A DNA stretch of 64,000 nt from Rotaria macrura (Eukaryota > Rotifera > Eurotatoria > Philodinida > Philodinidae), in contig OENT01000210.1 in the NCBI GenBank assembly GCA_900239685.1, positions 1-64,000 of the forward strand. Direction: 5' to 3'. The translations under genes and the position numbers were made by a program. Positions within the stretch are counted from its first letter, which is position 1; each line of letters starts with the position of its first letter. Under the pieces are notes generated by a model, which did not search any database, was not told where the DNA came from, and saw nothing but the letters and a program-made list of their open reading frames with translations. Shown here piece after piece: positions 49,767-61,217 of this stretch.

Positions 49767-50887
49767 CACGTTGAAGCTTTACAAGTATCAATCGAAGATG
49801 AATGTGTTAAAAGTATGTTTGAGGATAATTACGATAGATTTTTCAAGGCAGACACATTGCTTTCTTTTAAATACATATATATATATTTCTTACTTTTGTG
49901 TACTTCAACAAATGAAATCGAAATAGAAAAAAAGGAAATACAAGAAATTCTTAATAAAAGATATAACTAAACGACAATTTTTTTCCTTTTTTTTCTTCAC
50001 TTTAATCGTCTTTAAAAGAAGAAATAATATTTGTTCTTTTTTAACATCACTCACAAATGCTTTTTGCGATCTGAGTGTAATTGAATCGATTTATAATCTT
50101 TATATGAAACATTGTTGATGCACTTTGATAGTAATGCCGATCTATTAGTTTAATTCTTACATTCAAGTGTAATCCCTTATTCATGTATTATACAATAATG
50201 GTAATCATCGAAGATCATACTCCATAAATGTAGGAATTGTAGCAAAAATAGTGTGATTGATAGGTTAGTTGAAAGACATCATTTTATTGATATTAGAATC
50301 CATTTATCATTCGAAACAATTGGTTGGTTTGAAGATTCATTCATGAGAGATCGTTGTACATATGGCAATGGTAATGCAACGAAGAAATATTCTCTGCACG
50401 TCATCTATGAAATATTATCGTTCTACTAAAGTTGAAAGTAAATATTTAACGATGAGTACTTACAAAGCACGAAACTATTTAACTCATATAAATAAAAATT
50501 AATAATTTCAAAGTAACATTCCTATCTAGAAAAAAGGCTGCACAACATATTGAACATTGAAATATATCCTGACTTCGCTCAAATCAAACCCCTATCAAGT
50601 TCAATTTATAGCAAAACAATACAATGAAAAAATGCTATTTTAACTTTTTAATTATGTATTGTCAAATATAGACTTTTTTCAAAAGGAAAGAACACATAGA
50701 AAAGTAAAAAATACTTCTTCAATAAACAATTCAATAGATGTCCTATACAATCAAGTCATTTCACCATGATCTGTTCTATGCACATAATGATTGGTTCACA
50801 TCTTATCTTTCGACTAATCTCTGTCAATAAATGGCCAGCAAAGTTTATATATTTTCTTTTCAATAAAAAAACCAGTCAATCTGTTAC
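49767..50887. other. Spacer between divergent genes, no gene seen
   Basis: AT-rich. It should contain the promoters of the minus-strand gene at 49766 and of the SELENOT gene at 50888. A missing first exon of the latter (signal peptide) could also lie here, but none could be supported. Confidence 0.45.
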
Positions 50888-51469
50888 ATGGATTCGAAAT
50901 CTTTAGAAACTAAATCTAAATTATTATCGATCGATAATCATTCAGAAGATATTCATGACGAATCATCAAATGCACGAACAATAAAAATTCTTTTTTGTAG
51001 TAGCTGAGGGTATATTAATTTTTATCGTTTGATTATTCTACCAAGTCTATATATTTAAAATCATTTCAGTTATCGTAATGTGTTCGAACGATTTTCTGAA
51101 CTTGTTCGTACACGTTATCCAAATATGTTAATTATCGGAGACGTATATCAACCATCATCTGTGAAAGTTACTCTTACACGAATATTATCAATGATTAAAA
51201 TAATTTTAATAATTTGTCTTCTTTTGGATCAAAATCTTTTTTCTTATCTTCATATTTCCACGCCTAAAATTTATCTATGGGCATTACAAAATAAAATGTA
51301 CGCATGTTTAATGATATTTTTTCTAACGAATTCTTTAGGATCTTATCTAACATCAACGGGTGCATTTGAAATCTCAATCGATGATGTTCCACTATGGTCC
51401 AAACTTGAAACAGGTCGTTTACCATCGAATGACGAATTCATAGATATGTTACAAATACAAACTAATTAA
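50888..51469 (+). CDS. SELENOT: Selenoprotein T, Sec-containing copy, 173 aa, 2 exons
   Basis: Exon 1 is 50888-51009 and exon 2 is 51070-51469, with 60-nt intron and phase intact. Exon 1 ends KILFC-S-S then UGA (51005-51007) then GG, so the redox box is C-S-S-Sec-G, as in SELENOT (CxxU). After the join the protein continues GYRNVFERFSELV and through the SELENOT core (TPKIYLWALQNKMYACLMIF, STGAFEISIDDVPLWSKLET). SELENOT is an ER-membrane thioredoxin-fold oxidoreductase; the hydrophobic stretch IIKLIL-type segment (about residues 80-95) fits its membrane helix. UGA must be read as Sec; ordinary translation stops after 39 residues. A SECIS-like hairpin follows at 51495. The N-terminus shows no signal peptide, unlike the second copy, so an upstream exon may be missing. 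AATAAA near 51676. Confidence 0.88.
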
Positions 51470-51494
51470 ATTTTTCATTTACATACATCGATGG

Positions 51495-51587
51495 ATTAAT
51501 GGTATGATTTTTTTTTACATGACGATGCAAATCAAAAGTGAATTCATTATCACAGAATTGTCATCTGATCGATAATTGGCCATTAAT
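51495..51587 (+). promoter_or_regulatory. Candidate SECIS element (Sec insertion signal)
   Basis: It lies 26 bp after the SELENOT stop. The base stem ATTAATGG (51495-51502) pairs with CCATTAAT (51580-51587). The quartet halves are ATGA (51519-51522) and TGAT (51566-51569). Between them GATG pairs with CATC and AAT with ATT, giving about 11 nt to an A-run (51534-51537), then a mini-stem GTGA/TCAC (51538-51541 with 51550-51553). Quartet, spacing to AA and an extra apical stem match a type 2 eukaryotic SECIS. Folded by eye only; helix 2 has two mismatches and the stretch below the quartet is loose. Confidence 0.65.
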
Positions 51588-52684
51588 GTATTGTATTATG
51601 CTATGAAAAAAGAAATTCGATTGGTATTTGAGAATACTGTAGTTCAATATTTTCTTTTTCATATTTCTAAACAAATAAAATTACCGTGATATAACTATTT
51701 ACGAATATTATTATTAGCTTTTATTTTTATTGAAATTTAGTCTATGTTTATATTTTCCGGAATGTTAAGCTAGAAATAGAAATATCGAATTTCCAAGAAC
51801 TATTCATATTTAATAGGAATAGTTCTTGGAAATTCGATATTTCATGAAGAGTACATGCTTCTCAGATAAAATGTTTACAATACTTCAATTACATATAAAT
51901 CTGTCTATGAGTGAAATCGTTCGACGAAAAAACTATCCTCATGGAATACTTTCATACATCACTGATTATAACTCTATGCAGAAGACATAGAGTCTCTGCA
52001 TATAGGAAGTTCGAACTAAGGATTCATTTTCAAATAGGGAAGTTTTTCTTATCACTGTTCTAGTGTGTAAGTGAGCACACCATTCCGTGGATAGTGTCCT
52101 CCAGAGGAATCTTAGTACTGATATAATAAATACAATCAGCATTAGGAATATTGATTCTTTTTAAAACTTACCCAAAGATAGATCTAAATTAGATCTATCT
52201 AAGATATTTACTACGTAGTTAGATAATTTATGGCGTAAGAAATTCGTATTTATTGATTGTCATAGAATACAAGTCACTAATTGAAAGAATCACATATTCA
52301 GAGTTACTTTTTCTAGTTAAGGATCTGAAACTTTCTCAAATGCGACCATTGACATGGATTATTCTGACATTTAATATAATTTTACCACTGACGAAGCCTT
52401 TCTTCTTCGAATAGTGTATAGAGTTATCTTTTCGATACGATTAATTGCCTTTCTGTAGAAGAAAATCGATATTTCAAGCTAGATTGCCATTCATTATATG
52501 AAAACGAATATTTTTCGCGTACATTTGAAGTAAACTTTTCTTAATATTTTTGTGTTATTCTACAATGTTCTAATAGAGAACTTAGTTATTACTCAAATAT
52601 CAACAGATGTCATTTAATATTTCCTTGTTACAGGAGAACGTAACTCAATGTTGTTTATAGATCTTGCTTTGTGTTGTCTTGTAG
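51588..52684. other. Spacer between the SELENOT copies
   Basis: It holds the polyadenylation signal of copy 1, the 27-bp hairpin at 51779-51843 and a shorter palindrome (AGATAGATCTA, AAT, TAGATCTATCT) near 52176-52200. No gene. Confidence 0.55.
51779..51843. repeat. 27-bp perfect inverted repeat, 11-nt loop
   Basis: Arms 51779-51805 (starts GAAATATCGAATTTCC) and 51817-51843 are perfect reverse complements around ATATTTAATAG. It lies past the AATAAA of the first SELENOT gene, so it could be a transcription-related hairpin, a pre-miRNA-like fold or a small foldback repeat. Confidence 0.92.
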
Positions 52685-53397
52685 ATGATTGATCGTAAAC
52701 TATTATTAAGTGTAAGCGTTGTTCTTCTATTAACTTGCTATGATTTAAATCGATCATATAAAAATGATAGAACAACGAAAGAGAATAGTACATCAAACAA
52801 TGACGATTACGATGATATTTCATCGATTCCACCGCCAAAGATGAAAATGCAAATGGCACCAATAATTAAATTTCGTTATTGTCAAAGTTGTGGGTATGCA
52901 TTTCAATGAACGAACTTTTCTTTCATTGAGCTAGTTTACCTTGTTTTCTTTTGTGCATTAGATATCAAAATCTATTTAAACAATTTTCTGAACTTGTTCG
53001 TACACATTATCCAACCATGGCAGTTATGGGAGAAAATTATCCACCATTACCTGTTAAAGGTTTTCTTGCGCGAACATTATCGGTGGTTAAAATTATTCTA
53101 TTAGTTTGTCTTCTATTTGGTCAAAATCCATTTTCTCATCTGAATATTTCCACGCCTAAAATTTACCTATGGGCATTACAAAATAAAATGTACGCATGTT
53201 TAATGATATTTTTTCTATCGAATTCTTTAGAATCTTATCTTACATCAACGGGTGCATTTGAAATCTCAATCGATGATGTTCCACTATGGTCCAAACTTGA
53301 AACAGGTCGTTTACCATCGAGTAATGAATTCATTCAAATGCTTCAAACGTTCGGTGCAAACATCGATTCTACTAATCAAGTACATCGCAATATATGA
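52685..53397 (+). CDS. SELENOT: Selenoprotein T paralogue, Cys version, 214 aa, 2 exons
   Basis: Exon 1 is 52685-52893 and exon 2 is 52962-53397; the 68-nt intron sits at the same place as in the first copy (within the Gly codon after the redox box). The protein starts with a signal peptide (RKLLLSVSVVLLLTCYDL), has an acidic spacer, then IIKFRYCQSCG: the redox box is C-Q-S-C, with TGT where the first copy has TGA. The remaining part (YQNLFKQFSELVRTHYP, GENYPPLPVKGF, VVKIILLVCLLFGQNPF, MYACLMIFFLSNSLESYLTS) is a complete SELENOT core with a C-terminal tail. It needs no Sec machinery. Probably an ER thiol oxidoreductase. Confidence 0.9.
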
Positions 53398-55344
53398 TTT
53401 TTATATATTCTAGACAAAAATTTATATTCTTGATATCGTCTTCAAGTATTTTGAAAGTAATTCGATATTTATCACAAAGAAATCTTCAATTGAGTTTTGT
53501 TTTAAATGAGAACACAAGTCGATAGGAATTATATATTGTTCATGTTGGATTGTTGTAAAGAGATGAAAACGATTGTGACCAAAAAAAAAACACAGCAAAG
53601 TTTATTTATTATACATGTAGCTTTTGTTTTCATATTATCATGTTTCTCACCTAAATAAAAGTTTCAAGAGTAGACAAAAACATTTTCTCATTTTCATATT
53701 GAACTATCATCAGTTGTGCAAACATCTCTCAAGAAAATCGAATGAACTAATGCGACTGGAGATTTATACCAAAAGCAAACATAATAGAACATAGTCTGTT
53801 TATGAAAAAAATCAATTAGAATAAAATATTTTTCTTTTCGATGGTGTAAATTTGATCAAAGCTACGAAGATTTTTTGTTTTGTGAAAAATATCATAGGAG
53901 AAAATTGTTTCAGAAAACATTCTAAATTATATAATTACTACCAATCGGGATGACAGTATACCGACGTGAGTTCGAAAACTCGAATGAGGAATGTGATGAT
54001 CAAGCATTAACTGACTGATTACACGGTTGGTAATGTGAATGATATAAACAAATGAAAGTAATTCCTTAAGTTACGCAGCTGCTACTGGTAATCGGCATGC
54101 CATGCCTTCCGGTTTGTTTCTACTTCGAGCCACCTTCGCGTCATTAAACCATATGGTTGTTTAATAAATGACAAAGCGATCAGTACTAACACTGTTTCCT
54201 TCACGACAGTTTTAATATATTTCATTGGACTCTATTCGAAATAAGAAAAACATTATTTTTTGTGACAAACATGGACCATAGTCAAATTTGAAAGGCTGAA
54301 GTAAACATAGATATTAAGAAAAACAGTGACGATTTTCATTTTTGTTTGATAAACAGTTATGAATATTAGATTATATATTAACTAGCTCAATATATAATAG
54401 CTAGAATATCGTAATGAGTAAGTAAGCACGAATTGGTAAACAACTATTTTAGTTGTTTTTTTGGATAGCTTATTTCTAGACACATCGTACTGTAAACAGT
54501 TGGCTACTTGTGTTTTGGACCTTTATTAACTACTTGCGGCATGATCAAATACTTTCCTAATGGTGCGTCGTGTCAAACATCAATTTACAGTTATGTATTG
54601 CTGTAAGCTGTGCGGCATGACATTAGACAGCACTGCTTTTCAATATCTCAACGAATGTTAATTATCGTCCTTGAGATGCAAGGCAAAATAATGACTTAGT
54701 TTTCCCCTAAGCATGAGCTAGCTACATATGATTAATGAAATTGTCAATGTAAAAGAACATCACTTCATCTTTTCTTTAAATCGAATTTTCTAAGTAGTTC
54801 ATGTTTGATGAAAAATTCAAACCAGAAGAAAAACTGATTATTGTTTAGAATTTTTTTCTATTTCGAAACAAACCATCAATATCAAATTATTCAATAGATA
54901 TATAAACATGAAAATCTATATATGAGAAACTCTTAGTTGATTATTCACAGATTATTGCAGTTTTATGTCAATATCTTGATATTCATAAATTTCATTTTAC
55001 AAGTGTCTATCTTAATATTTTCTAGTAATTGAGTAGTATGTGTCTGCTTGACAAACAAGATCATTTGTTAGACCTTCCTGTATTAGAATCAATATGACAA
55101 GTCAAAAACTGTAGATGTCACTTCAAGGTAGCTTGTTTATCGGTGTTTCTCTAAGTATATTTTTCTTCGTTTGGTGTAAGTTACTCGATGATTTTTCTTT
55201 CTTGATCATGACTAAAATTTATTAATCAACAAATATATCTCAACGAACAAGGTCAATTTCTTACTGGTTCACTTTTCGCGTATGGAAAAAGCAAATTCAA
55301 TGAGTTTTCAAGCGTCCCATGTTTTTATTATTATTTCCTTGTAG
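53398..55344. other. Intergenic, no gene seen
   Basis: AT-rich. A possible 5' untranslated exon of the GOPC gene ends at donor GTAAGT (55176), with its acceptor GTAG at 55341-55344; it contains a small upstream open frame starting MSLQGSLFIG at about 55113. Confidence 0.45.
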
Positions 55345-55358
55345 AAATATTGTTCAAT

Positions 55359-58097
55359 ATGTCTGTCTCTGTGCAATCTTTTCGTTGGCTTGATATTCTT
55401 GAAAAAGAATTCGACAAAGCATTTGCCGATCTTGATTTATTACTTGGAGAAATCGATGAAGATCAATCAGAAATAACCGATGACGGACGAGCACGATTGA
55501 CTACAATAAGTTCTTGTTTTGCGCAGCTTACTCATAAATTACAAACGATGTCAGAAGCAAATGCTAAATTAGAAGTTCGTATATTTCATCGATATAATAT
55601 TTTGAAAAAGATCATAAAACCTAAATTAGGCACAATTGTTGGATGCAAAATCCGAAATAGTTAATATCAAAACTGATGGACAAGTATTAGAACAACAAAT
55701 CAAAGATGTCATGGCACAATTACAGACATCACAATTAGAATGTCAAATATTAAAAAATCAAGGTGAAATCGAAGGTGCAGATAAGATACGAAAACGATTG
55801 GTTTGTCGATTATAAACTATGTTTTGTTTCCTAAACATGATTATTCTATTTAGAACGATCAACTAACAAAACAGCGTGATGAATTAAAACAAAGCTTAAT
55901 CTCTGATGTCAAAGCACATGAACTTGAAAAAGAAAATGAACAACTTAAAACACAAATTATGAATCTTCAATCAGAAATCTATGGATCACGTTTAACAGCT
56001 AAATATCTCGATAAGGAATTAGCTGGACGGTATGATATCCTCTATTTCCTTTCTTATAGAAATCAACTTTGTTCATTATTTATTTATTATAATCAGTAGA
56101 AAGTTAATAATAGTTTGTGTTTGCATTTATTTAAATAACAATGACAGAGAATGTTACTTTTTTTTATCAAGAGATTCATGTAACAGAGAGATCAGTATTA
56201 CTAAAAGCATTTACATTAATTTAATACTTGTCGTTGACAGATTGTATGTAGAATAAAAGCTAATAACTAATTTTTATTCTTCTCTATTACAAACACAAGA
56301 TCAATAGAGTTATTCTCATGTGTGAATATCACTCAAGCACTTTTGAGATTTAGTTGATATTTTCCGTCTTTTTGATTAGCTTGAACAAATCATCACTATC
56401 TCTTATTGATACTAGAAAATAATTACATGTGTGTTTCATTCAAGTACTATTTCATGGATGATAGACTAGAGATAAAAACTACTTTTTGTGTACTCAAAAA
56501 AGTGAGTACACTCTAGAATCAGTCAGTGTGTTCGGCCGGCCGTTTACACAATAACTCTTTACAAATACATTCAATTCAGCTGAAATTTTGTGCACAGAAT
56601 TGTCTCATGAATATCTCAGTCGAGTTCGAAGATGAGAAGAATCCGGCATGAAATGGCTGAGTTATCGAAAAAACTGTCATTATTGGCCAAACAATCCCTT
56701 GGGGGGGGGGGGTATACAGGATTTTTATTCTCAAAATTAACCACAACGTATAAAATTGACTCAGTCTTTAACGTTGATTCCGAATCTGATATTAGTTTTG
56801 AACCAAATCGTAGCTTGCTAACAAAACATCTCCTGAAAATGCGCAAAAACTGCATCAAGAAACCGAATGCCTAGCTATGTCTCAGATGACCAGTAGTGTT
56901 GGGGTTTCCCCAAAAGGTTTACTAGGATACTTCTTCCATGCACACATTCTAGAATGACTGATTTGACTCACTTACTTTTTGAAGTACACATAACTCTCGG
57001 ACTTAAGTCGGAAAGTTTTCACATTCATTTCATTATGGTTTTGATACAAACTTATCCATTGGAAATCCACTCAATCTAGTAACATTGATTGAATCAATCT
57101 TCTCTTTCCTATTAATATTGAACATGTTGTATTGTTTCTAGAATTCAACAAATTCAATTACTCGGTCGTGATCTTCGTGGACCTAATCATGAAAATCTAT
57201 GGAATCAACTCGAAGCAGAAATTCATTTACATCGTCACAAAACTGTTATTCGTGCATGTCGTGGACGAGACAAAATTAATAAAATGAAAGACGTGCCAGC
57301 TGGACATGTAAGATTTTTTTTGTTACATATATATATATATATATCATTATTCGTTTCTTATTCATCTGTTTATTATGAATAGGACATACATACATTGAAA
57401 AAACGGCAAGGTGTTGGTGAATTACGTAAAGTCGAACTTCATAAAGATGCTAAAGAAGCATTAGGCATATCGATTACAGGTGGTAAAGAACATGGCCTAC
57501 CTATTCTTATATCAGAAATTCATGAAGGTGGATTAGCATTTCGTTCTAAAAATCTCTTTGTTGGTGATTCAATATTAGCTGTTAATAAACATGATCTACG
57601 TGATGCGAAACATAGTGAAGCTGTTCAAATTCTTTCATCGATTGTATGTATAAATAGAATATATATATATATATGTATCTGTTTGAAAATGAAACATAAA
57701 TTTATTTATAAAAGAAAGGAGATATAACAATGACAGTTGTATTTGTTGCACCAGATGATAGTGATGATGACGATTTATCAAATTGTGATGAAACAACACA
57801 TTTAAAATATAAATTTTTTACCGATGAAATTGAAGATAATCGAAAGAAGAAAGATATTAATTCAATAAAAGATTTAACTATATCAAATGGTGATACAGAA
57901 AAACATTTATTAGAACAAACCGATAGTACAACGATGCAAAGTTATCAAAAGTAAAATATTCTTTCAAATTTATTCATAAAAAAAAACACAAATCATATCT
58001 TAACTTTTCTAGAAATGTACGGCCAGTAATCGAAAAACAAATTAGACATACAACAAGTCAAAAATTACCTGTGAAAGGATCTAATTCGACCTATTAA
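55359..58097 (+). CDS. GOPC: GOPC/PIST (Golgi-associated PDZ and coiled-coil protein), 436 aa, 7 exons
   Basis: Exons 55359-55574, 55630-55800, 55854-56029, 57142-57307, 57383-57643, 57715-57950 and 58013-58097; all GT..AG, in phase, 1311 nt. The start, [20 protein letters not shown] then [13 protein letters not shown] and SSCFAQL, is the GOPC N-terminus. Coiled coil follows (about 60-185), then the highly conserved [39 protein letters not shown], and a PDZ domain (about 265-350: [40 protein letters not shown]) with acidic DDSDDDDL after it. The length is close to vertebrate GOPC (about 455). GOPC sits at the trans-Golgi, binds C-termini of membrane proteins by its PDZ domain and controls their traffic. 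Intron 56030-57141 is long and carries a G12 run. Confidence 0.93.
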
Positions 58098-60182
58098 AAC
58101 TATTCAATGCTATTAACAGTATATGTTAGAAAGACAAAAATTCCGACCGATAGAAATCCATCAATCTTTGTTTGTGATCATATTGTTGTTTTAAATCATT
58201 TATATTTCTTTGCTTTTCGTTCATTTTATTCGAAAATTTTTATCAGTACAATAAAAATCTTATACAGATTGAAGCCTACGAATATATATGCATATAGTTG
58301 TTGTTTTTTTTTTAATTTTATTTTGAAAAACAAAACATTCGCCAATAGAAGATTATCAGTATGATTCGAGGCTATAAAACATGACAGTTATGATTATTAC
58401 TTATGATTAGAGAAAAAGAAAAACATAGTTGGTAAGTAAAGATGTGTACAAGCATTTGCCAACATATGGTAAATATGTGTACGATTGAATAACATGAGTT
58501 TTACATTAAAGTATGGTCATGACTATTGCCTGATGATAGTAGTGTATCAAGCGGAAGACAAACGTTTTTAGGACGTAACAATGATTATTGTTTAACACTA
58601 TTCTTTAATTAAAACAAATATATTTGTATAAATTATTTTCTACATACTATTATATTTTGCAAGACTGTTGACAAATGTCAAGTTGATCAAAAACAAAATG
58701 AAACTACAATTGAGGTAATATTTGAACAAGGATAAATTTAAATGTTTCATTTCGTTTCAAGTAATTAGATATTTCATATTCAATTTCTTTTCTTTTGTTT
58801 CTTATCGACATAAATGTTTTTGATAGCAATTGTCATAGATTTATGAGTATCTTTGATTTGTTTTTGCCCATCAAATTCTTTGGCATGTATATAACCGATC
58901 AACAAAAATAGAATAACAGAGAGAAAGACCGTATATTAGACGCTTACTTTTCTCTTGCATCAATTGAGTTTTTTTTTTCTTCTCTTCTACTCTGTAAATG
59001 ACTGATGATGATGATTGTCGGCATAAGACAAAAGAGCATTGGTGGGTAGTCTTTGACAAGAGACTATAGCAAATGGTATTTTGTAGGCTCCTCAACGTTT
59101 CTCGTTGCACTCGATCATCTGATAAGAACCTACACAAGTAAGCACCAACATTAAAAATCATCACGACACACCGGTTTCTTGCTTTCGTCTATATGTATCT
59201 ATCCGGCTTTTTCTTCTCATTATTATTATTACTATGATACGGTAATAATTATTTGTCTAGAACTTATTTACATTTATGCGCCAATTCTGATTAGCGAACA
59301 AATAGATCAAATATTATTGGCATTTGTAAGATTTTCATCATGCTTGATCTTTTTTTCTTCTTCTTCTTTCGTATATCAATGCCTACCTGTCATCATATCG
59401 TTATGCTGACGTATAATATAAGAAATATGCTTGAAGGAATAAATGTCGTTGTTATTACCGTCAATGTCAATTGCCAACAACATTTGTTCGGATACAGCAC
59501 AGAATGCAATTCATTGTCTCTCTGTAGGGGTTGATAAGAATAATACTAGTCACATAGAACTATCTCTTTGTTCTGCTTCAGTGTAAACAAAAAAAAAAGA
59601 CTGAGAACATTAAACATTTTGTGTCAGAATATCTCGAAAACAGATGAAAATTTAATAGAAAATGAAACAGAAATTGTTTATATTTATGTAATATATGTAT
59701 ATATTATATTCGCATTCATCTTTCGTTATGATCTATTTAAAAGATTAGATTAGAACGATTTACAGAAGAACTGCAGAAATGTACATTCTCACAAACAATT
59801 CTTCTATGTACTGGAAAAAAAAAGAGAAGAATCAAAAGAAAGAAAGAAAAATACGAGAATAAATAGATATGTCATGAATGATATCACCAATATAAGAATG
59901 GAATAATATCAATAAATAAATCACACATCCTACAGAGATATATATGTATATGCACAGAAAGAGGAAGAGCAAGAGAGACAGACAGACAGAAATCTGTTCC
60001 GTCATAACTATTTAACAAAAATGCACCAAAAGATCAGTAGTTTGTCATTTTGTTTCTTGTCTACATTTTCATTAGCACTTCGCTATATTTACCCATCAAG
60101 CTTTTATCACCTCATCAGATAAAGAAATAACGAATTCTCATTAATATATTCAAATGTTTAATTTTTAGAAAGTATAGATTAT
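58098..60182. other. 2 kb without a gene
   Basis: AT-rich, with short simple repeats (TATATA near 59938, GACAGACAGACA near 59977). Short frames at 58871-59164 (-) and 59179-59753 (+) have no motif. An acceptor-like TTTTTAG at about 60168 suggests a 5' untranslated exon of the cyclase-like gene. Confidence 0.45.
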
Positions 60183-61217
60183 ATGATTTCAATGGATAAT
60201 TCAAAACAGTATCTTTCATATCAAACAGCTGAATTTATACATACAAAAACCAAAAATCTAAACAAAAAAACTCGAAGAAAACAAACACTACGTCGTCTTG
60301 GTGCTCGTTACTTACCATCATTAGCAACGAATACAGTTAAAATGGTCGTTGCAACATTACAAATAGGTTCAACAACACACGATGAAATCATCGAAGATGA
60401 AGAACAAGATGATGAAACATTGCCGATTGGACAACAAGTGCAAGCACACATTCCAGATATTGTTTTAAATAATTTCAATGTTTTAATCGATCAAAAAGGA
60501 AATATTTTAATACCAACTGAACATATGTATAATAAAATAACATTATTATTTGTCGATGTATCCGGTTTTACATCATTGACAGAACAATATTCAAATGATG
60601 CACATCTAGGTATTGATCAATTAACACATACATTGAATTCATATTTCGATAAGCTTGTTTCACAAATTTTAATACATAATGGTGATATTTATAAATTTGC
60701 TGGTGATGCCATACTCGCATTGTGGACGAATGAATTGAATGGAACTGAACAAGCATTGAAATGTGCATTGTATTTACAAGAAAAGTGTGGCTCGTATGAA
60801 ACAGATGTTGGAGTTGTATTGCGTCTTAAAGTAGCACTTGCCTATGGACCTGTACGTGCATTATTTATCGGTACAGATGAATTTAAGCATTATATATTAG
60901 CTGGTGATTGTGTTAAAGATGTTAATATCTGCGAACAATTATGTGAGCCCGGAGATATTCTTATAACGAAAGCAGTCTACGAACAAGTTCAATCACTGAA
61001 AATCGATTGTCAATTCGTATTGATTAAAGAGGATATCAATGGAAAAGACGAACATTTTGCCGTAAAATATTCTCGATCCGTCGATGATAATTATGATCTA
61101 ACAACGATACATGATAGAATGGTACGTACAATAAACATGGAGCATCAACTTTGTAGTACATACATTAAAGATGAACAAAATTCGAATTCCCTATTGTTCT
61201 TTAACGAGTATGAGTAG
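60183..61217 (+). CDS. Soluble adenylyl cyclase-like protein (ADCY10 type), single catalytic domain, 344 aa
   Basis: Single exon from ATG 60183 (alternative Met at 60192) to TAG 61217. The class III cyclase domain spans about residues 116-300: ITLLFVDVSGFTSLTEQY with metal-binding Asp125, then NGDIYKFAGDAILALW with Asp175, LKVALAYGPVRALFIG, and LAGDCVKDVNICEQLCEPGD. FVDVSGFT, KFAGDAILALW and the ending of the domain are typical of ADCY10-type soluble cyclases, which make cAMP from ATP and respond to bicarbonate. Full ADCY10 is about 1600 residues with two catalytic domains and a long C-terminal part; here only a C1-like domain is present, and AATAAA (61330) follows the stop. It may act as a homodimer, pair with a separate C2 partner, or be a truncated duplicate. 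Confidence 0.82.
   Translation: MISMDNSKQYLSYQTAEFIHTKTKNLNKKTRRKQTLRRLGARYLPSLATNTVKMVVATLQIGSTTHDEIIEDEEQDDETLPIGQQVQAHIPDIVLNNFNVLIDQKGNILIPTEHMYNKITLLFVDVSGFTSLTEQYSNDAHLGIDQLTHTLNSYFDKLVSQILIHNGDIYKFAGDAILALWTNELNGTEQALKCALYLQEKCGSYETDVGVVLRLKVALAYGPVRALFIGTDEFKHYILAGDCVKDVNICEQLCEPGDILITKAVYEQVQSLKIDCQFVLIKEDINGKDEHFAVKYSRSVDDNYDLTTIHDRMVRTINMEHQLCSTYIKDEQNSNSLLFFNEYE

Noticed and set aside
49453-49926. + strand open frame of 157 codons
   Set aside because: It is antisense to the minus-strand Ser/Pro/Gln-rich gene. Codon composition favours the minus strand.
54050-54140. Possible tRNA-like GC-richer stretch
   Set aside because: No cloverleaf with a TTC-type T arm could be drawn. No tRNA was found by eye anywhere in the window; tRNAscan-SE would settle this.
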